Origin: CAYYHA01 sp964471535
GTDB lineage: Bacteria; Myxococcota; Myxococcia; SLRQ01
NCBI GenBank assembly: GCA_964471535.1
Contig: CAYYHA010000028.1
Location: forward strand, 1 to 31,650
Direction: 5' to 3'
DNA length: 31,650 nt
Part shown: positions 7,731-17,542 of the stretch, piece after piece
How positions within the stretch are numbered: position 1 is the stretch's first letter
Layout of the letters: the number at the start of each line of letters is the position of its first letter
Position numbers and translations under genes: made by a program
The notes under the pieces: generated by a model
The model's database searches: none
The model's input: only the letters and a program-made list of their open reading frames with translations
What the model was told of the DNA's origin: nothing

Positions 7731-7752
7731 TGCGCGCACCATGCGCGCACCA
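7731..7752 (+). repeat. Perfect 11-bp tandem direct repeat, candidate regulator site
   Basis: TGCGCGCACCA is present twice without a spacer (7731-7741 and 7742-7752). It lies about 150 bases before the small exported protein gene and 500 bases before the SARP-type regulator gene. SARP-family activators are known to bind direct repeats with an 11-bp period, which makes this a candidate target. No -10 hexamer is seen at the usual distance after it. Confidence 0.6.
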
Positions 7753-7899
7753 AACAAGGATCCCGAGGTCAATAGGACCCCAGTCGACGCAGATCTCGAC
7801 CTCTTCTTGGCGGGCGGGTCGACGTTTTGCAGCATGCGCCGGCGGAACTTCGATCTCCTTCTTATCGTGCCTCCTGCTCTGTCCTCTGGGGGCGCACGA

Positions 7900-8193
7900 A
7901 TGCGAGCATCGGTGTCCTCCGCAGCCGTCCTCCTCTCCGCCACCGCCCTGTTGGCTGCGTCCCCTGCCGCCGCCTCCGGCGGCGCCCCTCTGGACGGAGA
8001 GGGGAACGGGACCGAAGGCCCGGCTCCGGAGGAGCGCGCCGATCCGCTCCCCGCGCGGCACCGGGCACGGACCATCTGCCGGTGGGGGCGGCTCGTGCAG
8101 GTGCACCTCTTTGGCTTCCCGGAGCAGGTCGAAGCACAGCAGGACGCGGTGGAGGCAGTGATGGACGGGCTACGCTTCTCCGTCCTCCGGTGA
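7900..8193 (+). CDS. Small exported protein of unknown function
   Basis: The 97-residue product has a textbook signal peptide: a basic start 'MRAS', a hydrophobic core ('AAVLLSATALLAAS') and an Ala-x-Ala cleavage region near residue 26. A Gly/Glu/Pro-rich linker follows, then a 45-residue C-terminal segment ('TICRWGRLVQVHLFGFPEQV', 'QDAVEAVMDGLRFSVLR') that looks like one folded beta-alpha unit. The lone cysteine lies in that segment. The start at 7900 follows a G-rich stretch; the alternative ATG at 7834 would bury the signal peptide behind 22 residues. It lies 62 bases upstream of the SARP-type regulator gene and may be cotranscribed with it. No family is recognised. Confidence 0.6.
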   Translation: MRASVSSAAVLLSATALLAASPAAASGGAPLDGEGNGTEGPAPEERADPLPARHRARTICRWGRLVQVHLFGFPEQVEAQQDAVEAVMDGLRFSVLR

Positions 8194-8240
8194 ACAGCGG
8201 TGGAGGCGCACTTCGCCTTGGCGTCGCCCAGGCCCTGGAT

Positions 8241-8246
8241 TACCGT
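8241..8246 (+). promoter_or_regulatory. Putative -10 element of the SARP-type regulator gene
   Basis: TACCGT (TAnnnT) lies nine bases before the ATG at 8256, and no ribosome site is present between them. This fits a leaderless start as for asnS. Confidence 0.3.
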
Positions 8247-8255
8247 TCTCGCTCC

Positions 8256-11200
8256 ATGTCCGGTGCTGCGCTCCGCGTTCTGGGGCCGCCCAGCCTCGTG
8301 CGCGAGGGTGCGGCCATCACCCTGCCCACGGCCAAAGCCTGGGCGCTCCTCGCCTATCTGGCCGTCGAGGGCCCGCAGCGCCGCGACCACCTGGCTGCAC
8401 TCCTCTGGGAGCGGGAAGAGCGCCGGGCGCGTGCCAACCTGCGCCGGGAACTCCACCGCATTCGCCGCGCCCTTGCCTGTATCGAAGAGGACTCGGGCCG
8501 CCTGCGGCTCGTCGGCATCTCGTCCGATCTGGAGACCTTCCTCAAGGCCCTGACCCTGCACGACTGGGCACGCGCGACCGCCGTGGCCCGGGGCGCCTTC
8601 CTCGAGGGCGTGGACGTTCGCGAGGCCCCGCGCTTCGACGAGTGGCTGGAGGCCACCCGCTTTCGCCTCGAACTCCGCCGCCAAGAGGCGCTCTTGAAGC
8701 GTGCCCGCGACGCCTTCGACGCAGGTCGTCTGGAGGACGCCCTGGGGGCGGCCGAGACGCTTCTGCTCCTGGACACCTCCCACGAGGAGGCCCACGCGCT
8801 GCGCCTCGAGGTCCTCTATCGGCTCGGCCGCGGGGCCGAGGCGCGTGCGGTCCACGATCGCTTCGTGGAGCGTCTGCGCATCGACCTGGACACAGCGCCG
8901 TCCACGGAGCTTCGTACCCTCTACGCGGCACTCGAAGCAGGCACCTTGCCCGCGGCGTTCCCACAGCGCCACCGGCGCCCGAACGCGCTGCGCCCGCCCC
9001 GGCTCGTCGGGCGGGAGGAGGTGTGGGAGCAGGTCGAGACGGCCGAGGGGCTGGTCCTGGTCGTGGGCGAAGGAGGCCTCGGCAAGAGCCGCCTCCTCGA
9101 GGACTTTGCGAGGACGTGCCCGGACGCGCGCTTCGTGCGGCATCGCGAGGGGCTTTCGCGCGTCGGCTTCGGTGGCGTGAGCGAAACGCTTCGCGATCTC
9201 CTGGAGACGGGGACGCTGGAGGGTCTCGAGCAGCCCTGGCGGGAGGAGCTGGCACGCCTGCTCCCGGAACTGGGGACGGCGCCGCCCTCGCCGTCCCGGG
9301 GCGAATCACCCCTGACGCTCTCGCGGCTGTGGGAGGCCCTGGCGCGTGCGCTGACCTTGGACCTTCCGCCGGGTGCCGCATTGGTCTTCGACGACCTGCA
9401 CCAGGCCGACGCCGCGACGCTCGCGTTCCTGCCCTACCTGGCACGGCGCACCTGTCGCCTCGGTTTTCGGCCCCTCGGCGGCGCACGCCCCGAAGGGCTG
9501 CGGCCGGCCCACGGCCTCGCCGCGGCCCGACGCGAGCTCGGGCGCGAGGGGCTGTTCACGCAGATCACACTGCACCCCCTCGACGAGACAGAGACCCGGC
9601 AGCTCTTGGAACTCCTCCTCGGGGGTGGCGCGTGTGATCCCGCCCTCGGGCAGGAAGTGCACCGCGCCACCCGCGGCAACCCGCTCTTCGTCCTCCGTAC
9701 CCTCGAGTATCTGCTGGCGCAGGAGGCGCTTCAGCGGCAGGGTTCGACGTGGCGGCGGGTCTCCGACGCCCCCGAGGGTTCGACGCAGCCGCTCCCACTC
9801 CCCCGGTCGATCCAGGAGGAAGTGGTCCAGGGGATCGACTCGGTGGGCGGCAGGCGCGCCGCGGAGATCCTGGCCGTTGCCGAAACCCCGCTGGACGCCT
9901 TCGATCTCCGACGCATGCTCGGAGGCAGCACGCTGGCCTGGGCCGAGGCACTCGAGGCGCTCGAGGCGGCAGGCTATCTTGGCGCGGACGAACGCGGCTA
10001 CGCCTACGCCCACGACCTCTTTCGTACCGCGGTGCTGCAGGCGACCCCGCGTTCCCGCTCCAGGCTCCTGCACGGCGTCGTCGCCGACGATCTCCTCGCC
10101 CGCGGGGAGGCCCCCTACCGTCACCTGGAAGCGGCGGGACGCATCGACGAAGCCTGGCAGAGTGCGCTGGCCGCAGGACGCCGCGCCCTCGAGCGACAGG
10201 CCTTCCCCGTCGCCGCCGAGGTGCTCCTGAAGGCGCGAGAGCTGCAGCTTCGCAGCGGCGCGAAGGCGCAGGCACAGGCCGAGGTCCTCCTCTGCCTCGA
10301 GGAGGCCCTCATGCTGGCCGCCCGCATCCCCGAGCAACAGCAGCAGATCGAGGCGCTCGAAGCCCTCGCGCCCCGTCTTTCCCCCCCGATGCAGGCCGAG
10401 GTCGCCTTTCGACGGGTGCGAGCCCTGGGCATGGCGGGAAAATGGACCGAAGCGCTCGAACGGGCGGACGCGCTCCTCGACGCGCAGGAGCACACGGCCA
10501 CCCGCCTGCTGCGGGCCGACCTCCTGGCGAACCTGGGACGCCCGGGCGCCCGCGAGGAGGCGCTTCGCGTCTGGGAGATCGCGCGCGAGCAGGGGGACGA
10601 AACCGTCCTGGGAGCGGCGGCCTACTTTCTGGCCAAGCTGGGCGTCACCACGGAAGCCGGCGAGGAGCTCGAACGCTGGCTCGTCGAAGTGGAGCGGCTC
10701 GGCCGCCCGGGGCTGGGCGAGGTTCGACTGAAGCAGTTCACCTGTGCGGCGGCCCTCGGCGCCTGCCGTTGGGAGGAGGCGCTGCGAGAGGCCACCTGCG
10801 CCCATGCGACGGCCGAACGGCTCGGCTACCAGGAGGCGCTCGGCGTCTTCCAAAACTTCCGAGGCATGGCACTCGTGCGCCTCGGCCGATACCGGGAGGC
10901 GCTCGAGGCCTACCAGCTGGCGCGGCTCCACTTCGGTGAGCTGGGGCGCCGCCACTTCCAGTCGGGCGTCGAGGTCAACCTGGCCGGGCTGCTCCTTCGG
11001 CTGGGCGCCTTCCAGGCCGCCGAAGAGTGGGCACGCGGGGCCCTCGAACGCTTTCGCGCCATCCAGGAGCCACGGGGCGCCACCGAGGCGGCTCGAGCCC
11101 TCGCGGCTGCTCGCCTGTGGCAGCAGGACTTCCGCGAAGCCGAGGCCCTCTTGGAGGAGAGCCTGACGCTCTCCCAGGAGGCGAAGCTGCCCCAGAGCGC

Positions 11201-11606
11201 CCAGCAGACGCGCGCTGACCTCGGGGTCATCCGGCTCCTGCAGGGCCATCCCGAAGCGGCGGAGCCCCTCCTGAAGGAGGCGGCGAACGAAGCCTGCCCC
11301 GACTGGCCCTCGCTCGCCGCCTGGCGATCCCTTGCGCTGCTTCGCCAGGAGGCAACCAGCGCGGCCCGCGCGCTCGCAGAGCGCGCCTACGCGGCGCACG
11401 GCGAGTACACCGGCCCCCTGCCGGACGTGCTCCCGCTCTCGCTGGCAGCCGCGGGGCGTGCCCAGGGCGAGGACGCTACCGCCGCCCTGGCCACGCTGGA
11501 CCGGATCCGATCCGCAAGAAGCGCCCAGATTCCAGGTGGCTACGAGCGAGAGCTCGGCGCATTCGAGGCCGTGCTCGATGCCATCTTCCTCGGGAGGACG
11601 GCCTAG
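8256..11606 (+). CDS. SARP/BTAD-AAA-TPR transcriptional regulator (AfsR-like plan)
   Basis: The 1116-residue protein follows the plan of large SARP regulators. Residues 1-95 read as a winged-helix DNA-binding domain ('LRVLGPPSLVREGAAITLP', 'AWALLAYLAVEG', then a 'LWEREERRARANLRRELHRI' recognition region). About residues 100-240 form a bacterial transcriptional activator domain of TPR-like helices. An AAA/STAND ATPase follows from 'LVGREEVWEQV' near 248. It has a Walker A 'GEGGLGKSRL' near 270-279 and a Walker B 'ALVFDDLHQAD' near 375-385. The last 450 residues are TPR-like helical repeats. There is no C-terminal LuxR helix-turn-helix. Such proteins act as ATP- and ligand-gated activators, and in actinobacteria they bind 11-bp-period direct repeats; repeats of that period lie on both sides of this gene. 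The next gene downstream is a secreted subtilase, a plausible target. Confidence 0.88.
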   Translation: MSGAALRVLGPPSLVREGAAITLPTAKAWALLAYLAVEGPQRRDHLAALLWEREERRARANLRRELHRIRRALACIEEDSGRLRLVGISSDLETFLKALTLHDWARATAVARGAFLEGVDVREAPRFDEWLEATRFRLELRRQEALLKRARDAFDAGRLEDALGAAETLLLLDTSHEEAHALRLEVLYRLGRGAEARAVHDRFVERLRIDLDTAPSTELRTLYAALEAGTLPAAFPQRHRRPNALRPPRLVGREEVWEQVETAEGLVLVVGEGGLGKSRLLEDFARTCPDARFVRHREGLSRVGFGGVSETLRDLLETGTLEGLEQPWREELARLLPELGTAPPSPSRGESPLTLSRLWEALARALTLDLPPGAALVFDDLHQADAATLAFLPYLARRTCRLGFRPLGGARPEGLRPAHGLAAARRELGREGLFTQITLHPLDETETRQLLELLLGGGACDPALGQEVHRATRGNPLFVLRTLEYLLAQEALQRQGSTWRRVSDAPEGSTQPLPLPRSIQEEVVQGIDSVGGRRAAEILAVAETPLDAFDLRRMLGGSTLAWAEALEALEAAGYLGADERGYAYAHDLFRTAVLQATPRSRSRLLHGVVADDLLARGEAPYRHLEAAGRIDEAWQSALAAGRRALERQAFPVAAEVLLKARELQLRSGAKAQAQAEVLLCLEEALMLAARIPEQQQQIEALEALAPRLSPPMQAEVAFRRVRALGMAGKWTEALERADALLDAQEHTATRLLRADLLANLGRPGAREEALRVWEIAREQGDETVLGAAAYFLAKLGVTTEAGEELERWLVEVERLGRPGLGEVRLKQFTCAAALGACRWEEALREATCAHATAERLGYQEALGVFQNFRGMALVRLGRYREALEAYQLARLHFGELGRRHFQSGVEVNLAGLLLRLGAFQAAEEWARGALERFRAIQEPRGATEAARALAAARLWQQDFREAEALLEESLTLSQEAKLPQSAQQTRADLGVIRLLQGHPEAAEPLLKEAANEACPDWPSLAAWRSLALLRQEATSAARALAERAYAAHGEYTGPLPDVLPLSLAAAGRAQGEDATAALATLDRIRSARSAQIPGGYERELGAFEAVLDAIFLGRTA

Positions 11607-11617
11607 GCCACGGACCT

Positions 11618-11637
11618 TGCAACGCGCCTGCAACGCG
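11618..11637 (+). promoter_or_regulatory. Direct repeat with 11-bp period, candidate SARP operator
   Basis: TGCAACGCG occurs at 11618-11626 and 11629-11637, an 11-bp period. It ends seven bases before the -10-like TAGGCT and so covers the -35 region, which is the geometry described for SARP targets. It lies 11 bases after the regulator's stop and upstream of the subtilase gene. Confidence 0.5.
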
Positions 11638-11644
11638 GGGGGCC

Positions 11645-11650
11645 TAGGCT
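11645..11650 (+). promoter_or_regulatory. Putative -10 element of the subtilase transcript
   Basis: TAGGCT is the same hexamer seen just before the DUF2071 and ABC exporter genes. Here it is about 208 bases before the subtilase start, so the transcript would have a long leader. Confidence 0.35.
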
Positions 11651-11858
11651 CCCCCAAGGATGCGCCCAGGCAGGGCGCGCCGCGGGGAGGCAGGGCAACC
11701 ATGACGCACACACGGAGGGGGGACCTACGAGCGGCATGCGCCGGGCGCGCGCCGGTGCGGCGCCACGGCCGTCGAGCCGCCGTTCGTCCGAAGACCGTCG
11801 CGTCGCGCCGTCGCACCCCGCCTCTCACCCATCCATCACCGTTTCGAGGAGAATGCAG

Positions 11859-14426
11859 ATGCGAAAACTAGGGAACTACAGCAGGCATCGCGGTCGAAGA
11901 GCGGCCCTGACCCACCTCGTCGCGAGCCTAGCGCTCGTCGCCGGCGCCTGCGGTCAGACGCCCCCCAAGAACGAAGTGCCCGACTCGACCTTCGAGGTGA
12001 ATGCCGAGGTGGCGCCGCGGGTCGCGACGATCCCGGGGCTGGACGGCGGGCCGGAGCGACCCGTGGTGGCGATGCGAGACGCCACNNNNNNNNNNGAGTT
12101 CGTTGCCAACGAGTTGCTCGTCAGCAGCGCCGACGCCTCCGCCGTGGAGGCCCTGGCCGCGCGCTACGGCGGTGAGATCCTGGCGACCGTGGACCTCCCA
12201 GACGACCCCGACCTCTTCCTGGTGCGCGTCGAGCCCGCCGCCGCCGACACGGCGCAACTGGCGAAGGACCTGAAGTCGCTGGTGCCCGACGCGCGAAACG
12301 ATCTCGAGTTCTCGAGCCAGGAGGGCCTCGACCTCTTCGCCACGGCGGCGCGTGAGGGCACCGACCCTGGGCTCGAGGTCTCGCTCAACTTCGTGATGCT
12401 GCCGGCAGGCATCGCCGATCGCACGACCTCCGAGCAGGACGAGGGTTTCGTCGGCGGGTCGGGCAGTGACCGCTACGTTCGCAACGCCTTCGAATGGCCC
12501 TACATGAACAGCGGCAGCGCTCAGGACATCGGGGTCGGAGAAGCCTGGCGCCTCTTGGAAGCCTCGGGACGTCTCGACAACACGGTGAAGATCGCCGTCG
12601 TGGATGGCGGATTCCAGGAGGGCCACCCCGACTTCCCCTCGAGCCGCGAGATCGCCGGTGGAGGCCACTGGAACGAGCCCAATCCCTTCGACTGCAGCGG
12701 CGGCTTCCCCTGCCCCTGGCACGGGACCCTGGTCACCCAGGCGGGCCTCGGCGTCCCCGACAACAACTCCGGCGTCGCCGGACCCGCAGGGCCCGTGGCC
12801 GAGCTGATGGCCGTCCCGCTGCCGGGAGACGTGTTCGCTTTCTTCCGGTTCGTCTCCACCTTCGTACTCGACGCGCTCGTCGGTGCGCCGCGGATCGTGA
12901 ACATGAGCGGCGGCGCGACCATCCCGGCCGTCCCCGGGGCACTGTTGCAGGCCACGCTTGCGCCCATCCTCGCCCTCGTCGCGGCGAATCCGGGTCGCCC
13001 CCTCGTCTTCGCCTCGGCGGGGAACGAGGGTCGAGACATCGACCGGGAGCGCTGCCTGCTCGGCATCTGCTGGGAGCGCACGCTCTTCGTTCCCTGTGAG
13101 CTGCGCGGAACCATCTGTGTCGGGGGAATGGGCTGGGACACCACCGAGCGCGCCGAGGGCTCCAACTACGGCAGCGATACCAACTCGCGGTCCGTGGACA
13201 TCTATGGCCCCTACGTGGTCTGGGGCGGCCCGACACCGTCGCAGTCCGACGTGCGCCTCACCTACGGCACCAGCTTCTCGTCCCCCTTCGTCGCCGGTGT
13301 GGCGGCGCTGGTCTGGGCGGCAGACCCCTCCCTGCGCGCCGATGCCGTGTGGGACATCGTGCGGAACACGGCCCACGTGGGAGGCGTGGGCACCCCGGGC
13401 GGGCACGAGCGCCGCGTGAACGCCTACGGCGCGGTCAGGAGCGTACTCGAGACGGAGGCGGGCACGCCCCTGGTCAGCCTGGAGGCCAGCCCCACGGCAG
13501 CTCTGAACCGCGAGTGGTCGGTGGTGGCGACGGTCACCGACTTCGACGGGGTCCGCTGCACCCTCCCCTACTGCCCCCTCGTCTTCGACCCCGCCCCGAG
13601 CCGCACCACCGGAAACGTGGCCTTCTACACCTTCGACACCCCGGGGCCGAAGACGGTCGAAGTCCGCACCGAGACGGTCTTCGGTCATGAAGGGAGCGCC
13701 ACCGTCACCGTAGAGGTGGTCAACGACCCGCCGGTGGTGTCCATCGTCCAGCCCGTGGCCGGCGCCACCTTCTTCACCGGCCAGAGGGTGCAGTACCTGG
13801 CCAACGCCAGCGACGCCAACGAAGGGCCTGGGCCGGGACCGGGTCCCGTGCCCTGCCGGTGGACCAGCAGCAACCCGGACGACAGAAACTTTCCCTTTCT
13901 TGGTTGCGGCGGACAGGTGAGCTTCGCCACCGTCGGTCCCCGGACCCTCACGGTCACCGTGACCGACCCGCAGGGGCTCGAGGCCACCGCCAGCGTGGAC
14001 ATCCAGGTGGAGCCACCGCCGGCCAATCTGCCCCCGGTCCTCACGCTGGGGACCCTCACCCCGAGCCCGAACTACAACGGTGACGGCTACGGCTGGGATA
14101 CCACCCTGACCTTGCCCGCCTCGGCGAGCGATCCCGAAGGGGACGATCCCATCCTCTTCAGCTGGCGTGCGACCTCCTTCGTCCCCAATGGGACGACCGT
14201 GTGGCGCAGCGATGTCCTGCTCGACGGTGGACAGACGGACGGCACCCTCCTGTGGACACCCAACATGAAGAACCCCGACCGCCTGCTCGGGGACACCACC
14301 GACTTCGGGAACGACTGCTACAGCGGGCAGGTGGTCCGCATCACGGTCACCGCAACCGATGCCAACGGGAACCAGTCCTCTCTGACCTATCCCGACATCA
14401 AGATCTATCGCTGCATCTTCCAGTAG
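11859..14426 (+). CDS. Secreted subtilisin-like serine protease (S8) with Ig/PKD-like repeats
   Basis: The start at 11859 is preferred because GAGGAG ends seven bases before it; an ATG at 11853 is too close to that site. The N-terminus is basic, then hydrophobic ('LTHLVASLALVAGACG'), giving a secretion signal and a possible degenerate lipobox. A propeptide-like region ('EFVANELLVSSADASAVEAL') is followed by the protease domain. The catalytic residues are D249 ('AVVDGGFQEGHPDF'), H288 ('PWHGTLVTQ'), oxyanion N389 ('SAGNEG') and S472 ('GTSFSSPFVAGVAALVW'). The C-terminal 300 residues hold about three Ig/PKD-like beta repeats ('NDPPVVSIVQP', 'NLPPVLTLG') and several cysteines. Numbering counts ten N at 12086-12095, a scaffold gap in the propeptide region; the frame is kept across it but the true length there is unknown. 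The gene follows the SARP-type regulator. Confidence 0.9.
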   Translation: MRKLGNYSRHRGRRAALTHLVASLALVAGACGQTPPKNEVPDSTFEVNAEVAPRVATIPGLDGGPERPVVAMRDAXXXXEFVANELLVSSADASAVEALAARYGGEILATVDLPDDPDLFLVRVEPAAADTAQLAKDLKSLVPDARNDLEFSSQEGLDLFATAAREGTDPGLEVSLNFVMLPAGIADRTTSEQDEGFVGGSGSDRYVRNAFEWPYMNSGSAQDIGVGEAWRLLEASGRLDNTVKIAVVDGGFQEGHPDFPSSREIAGGGHWNEPNPFDCSGGFPCPWHGTLVTQAGLGVPDNNSGVAGPAGPVAELMAVPLPGDVFAFFRFVSTFVLDALVGAPRIVNMSGGATIPAVPGALLQATLAPILALVAANPGRPLVFASAGNEGRDIDRERCLLGICWERTLFVPCELRGTICVGGMGWDTTERAEGSNYGSDTNSRSVDIYGPYVVWGGPTPSQSDVRLTYGTSFSSPFVAGVAALVWAADPSLRADAVWDIVRNTAHVGGVGTPGGHERRVNAYGAVRSVLETEAGTPLVSLEASPTAALNREWSVVATVTDFDGVRCTLPYCPLVFDPAPSRTTGNVAFYTFDTPGPKTVEVRTETVFGHEGSATVTVEVVNDPPVVSIVQPVAGATFFTGQRVQYLANASDANEGPGPGPGPVPCRWTSSNPDDRNFPFLGCGGQVSFATVGPRTLTVTVTDPQGLEATASVDIQVEPPPANLPPVLTLGTLTPSPNYNGDGYGWDTTLTLPASASDPEGDDPILFSWRATSFVPNGTTVWRSDVLLDGGQTDGTLLWTPNMKNPDRLLGDTTDFGNDCYSGQVVRITVTATDANGNQSSLTYPDIKIYRCIFQ
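12086..12095. other. Scaffold gap of ten N inside the subtilase gene
   Basis: Ten N lie between the N-terminal segment and the propeptide-like region. The frame continues across the gap, and the flanks read as parts of one protein, so little coding sequence need be missing. No repeat shared by the two flanks is obvious. Confidence 0.95.
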
Positions 14427-14441
14427 CGAAGTGGCAGGCCA

Positions 14442-14471
14442 CGCGGGCCCGCCACTCGGGGCGGGCCCGCG
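14442..14471 (+). terminator. Intrinsic terminator after the subtilase gene
   Basis: A perfect 12-bp stem (CGCGGGCCCGCC at 14442-14453, GGCGGGCCCGCG at 14460-14471) with a 6-base loop starts 16 bases after the stop. It is followed by the pyrimidine-rich CCTTTCCCTCGTTTG. This is the strongest terminator in the window. Confidence 0.8.
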
Positions 14472-14530
14472 CCTTTCCCTCGTTTGCGAAGTCGCTGCGA
14501 TGTGCGCGGGCAGGGGAAGCTCCCGTGGGG

Positions 14531-14536
14531 TAGGCT
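14531..14536 (+). promoter_or_regulatory. Putative -10 element of the DUF2071 gene
   Basis: TAGGCT ends seven bases before the ATG at 14544 (four before an in-frame GTG at 14541). No separate ribosome site is needed if the message is leaderless; GAGG between them could be a weak one. Confidence 0.4.
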
Positions 14537-14543
14537 CGAGGTG

Positions 14544-15401
14544 ATGGCGCTGCAGGCAAAAGGGGAGGAGCCGGGCACCGAGGACCGACCACACGCCGCG
14601 GAGCTGCGGCCGGCCGGCGAGATCCTGCGGCGGCGGCTCGTCCCCGTGCCCGTTCGCCCGCTCGATATCGCCTCGGAGCTCTTGCACTTCGCGCTCGTGA
14701 CCTACGCGGTTCCCGCCCGGCGCCTGCGGCCGCACATCTCGGAGCGCTTCGAGATCCCCACCTTCGAGATCGACGGGCATGCACGTGCGCTCCTCAGCGT
14801 CGTCCCCTTCGTCGACCAGGACTTCCACTTCCTCCGCCTCGCGCCCTTTCTCCGCTTTCGCTTCGGGCAGACCAACTACCGGGTCTACGTCGTCGACCGG
14901 CACAGCGGGGAGCAGGTGGTGTGGTTCTTCGGCACGACGCTCGGCTCGCCCCTCGTCTGGCCGGCACGGTGGCTCTGGCGCATCCCCTGGCACCGGGCTC
15001 GCTACGAGGTCGCCTGCGAGTACGACGCGGCCGCCCGGCGCTACCGCCGCTTCTGCTACCGGGTGCGCTCTCGCTGGGCCGACGCGGAGATCGAAGTCGA
15101 GGACACGGGCGCGCCCCTCGAGTCTCCCCTGCCCGGCTTTCGCGACCTCGAAGAGACCCTGCTCGTCCTCACCCACCCGGTCGAGGGCTACTTCTACCGG
15201 CTGGATGGCCGGCTGGGCACCTACTCGGTCTCCCACCCCGTCATGGCACCCACCCTCGGACGGCCGCGCCGCCTCCGCTTTCCCCTCCTCGAGCGCCTCG
15301 CCGTGCTGCGCCCCGACGAAGCCGCCTCGCCCCACTCCATCCTTCTCACCCCGCGCATTCCCTTCCACATCCACATGCCCCCGCGCCGCTGCGCGGACTG
15401 A
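14544..15401 (+). CDS. DUF2071 family protein
   Basis: The 285-residue protein matches the DUF2071 (YqjF-like) family, whose fold resembles acetoacetate decarboxylase. Family signs are the early 'ALVTYAVPARRLRPHISERF' (binding of a small ligand is inferred for relatives), a 'LSVVPFVDQDFHFLRL' strand, 'FRFGQTNYRVYVVDRHSGE' and 'GVWFFGTTLGS'-type text (here 'VVWFFGTTLGSPLVWPAR'), and the late 'SHPVMAP' segment. No catalytic lysine can be assigned by eye. A 40-residue N-terminal tail is polar. The start at 14544 is just after a -10-like TAGGCT; an in-frame ATG upstream at 14484 overlaps the terminator region and is unlikely. It stands alone between a terminator and the ABC exporter gene. The biochemical role is unknown. 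Confidence 0.8.
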   Translation: MALQAKGEEPGTEDRPHAAELRPAGEILRRRLVPVPVRPLDIASELLHFALVTYAVPARRLRPHISERFEIPTFEIDGHARALLSVVPFVDQDFHFLRLAPFLRFRFGQTNYRVYVVDRHSGEQVVWFFGTTLGSPLVWPARWLWRIPWHRARYEVACEYDAAARRYRRFCYRVRSRWADAEIEVEDTGAPLESPLPGFRDLEETLLVLTHPVEGYFYRLDGRLGTYSVSHPVMAPTLGRPRRLRFPLLERLAVLRPDEAASPHSILLTPRIPFHIHMPPRRCAD

Positions 15402-15511
15402 TCTCTTCTCTGGTTCCGAAGCGCCCCGCTCCGAACTCCATCCCCCGCTGGGGACCCGGCCCGTACACCGCCCGTGCCGAAGCGGGGCTGAGCAGAGCCG
15501 GTGGGAGCTGC

Positions 15512-15517
15512 TAGGCT
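15512..15517 (+). promoter_or_regulatory. Putative -10 element of the ABC exporter gene
   Basis: TAGGCT ends six bases before the ATG at 15524, which places the expected transcription start at the start codon. No ribosome site is present. Confidence 0.5.
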
Positions 15518-15523
15518 CGCGCC

Positions 15524-17138
<1,615 letters not shown>

Positions 17139-17148
17139 NNNNNNNNNN
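17139..17148. other. Scaffold gap of ten N, with genes probably missing
   Basis: An ABC domain should carry one signature and one Walker B. Here 'LSGGQRQRISIARAV...LVLDEA' comes before the gap and a different 'FSTGQKQLLAFARAL...LVLDEATSAVD' after it. The gap therefore replaces the end of one gene and the start of another, perhaps about 1.5-2 kb, not ten bases. Confidence 0.85.
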
Positions 17149-17542
17149 GTTCTCGACCGGGCAAAAGCAGCTCTTGGCCTTCGCCCGCGCGCTGGTGCAA
17201 AACCCCGACATCCTCCTCGTCCTCGACGAAGCGACCAGCGCCGTGGACAACGAGACCGAGGCGGCGATTCAGCGCTCCCTCGCCCGGGTCGCATCAGGCC
17301 GCACCACCCTCGTCATCGCGCACCGCCTCTCCACCATCCGCCACGCCGATCGGATCTACGTGCTGGATCAGGGGCAGGTGCGGGAGATGGGCACCCACGA
17401 CACCCTCCTCGCTGCAGGGGGACTCTACGCGACCCTGTGGAGGGTGCAGACTGGCGAGCAGGAGGCCCGTGGAGGGACGGCACCGCCGCCTCGCACCGAA
17501 CCCGGAGAGGCGGGCGCGCGGGCCATCGCCAGTCGCGAGTAG
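17149..17542 (+). CDS. Second ABC exporter, C-terminal fragment after the gap
   Basis: Only the last 130 or so residues are present, beginning inside the nucleotide-binding domain. They show a signature of the 'FSTGQKQLLAFARAL' type, Walker B with D-loop 'ILLVLDEATSAVDNETEAAI', the H-loop 'LVIAHRLSTI' and a terminal helix, then a Gly/Pro/Glu-rich tail. The S-T-G-Q-K-Q-L-L wording is typical of the second subunit in two-gene heterodimeric exporters (LmrD/YheH-like), unlike the S-G-G-Q-R-Q of the fragment before the gap. The transmembrane domain and Walker A of this protein must lie in the missing sequence. Reading both fragments as one 672-residue protein would give two signature motifs in one domain and is rejected. 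Confidence 0.82.

Larger units (their letters stand above)
7487..7899. other. Divergent intergenic region, no certain gene
   Basis: About 410 bases lie between the divergent small membrane protein and small exported protein genes. Frames through it are Arg/Pro-rich and lack ribosome sites. It holds the perfect 11-bp tandem repeat at 7731-7752. An in-frame ATG at 7834 could lengthen the next gene by 22 residues. Confidence 0.45.

Noticed and set aside
6549..9143. Long minus-strand open frame opposite the CBM9-like, exported-protein and SARP genes
   Set aside because: No domain, no ribosome site, and composition of a mirror frame of well-supported plus-strand genes.
11660..11704. 14-codon leader peptide before the subtilase gene
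   Set aside because: It follows TAGGCT at a leaderless-like distance and ends in ATGA, but such a short frame is common by chance and its sequence shows no regulatory codon run.
9306..11828. Long minus-strand open frame opposite the SARP-type regulator
   Set aside because: Mirror frame of the ATPase-TPR region; no recognisable family.
15424..15486. CCCCGCT/AGCGGGG inverted repeat before the ABC exporter
   Set aside because: The arms are about 50 bases apart and short, with nothing paired between them; expected by chance in GC-rich DNA.
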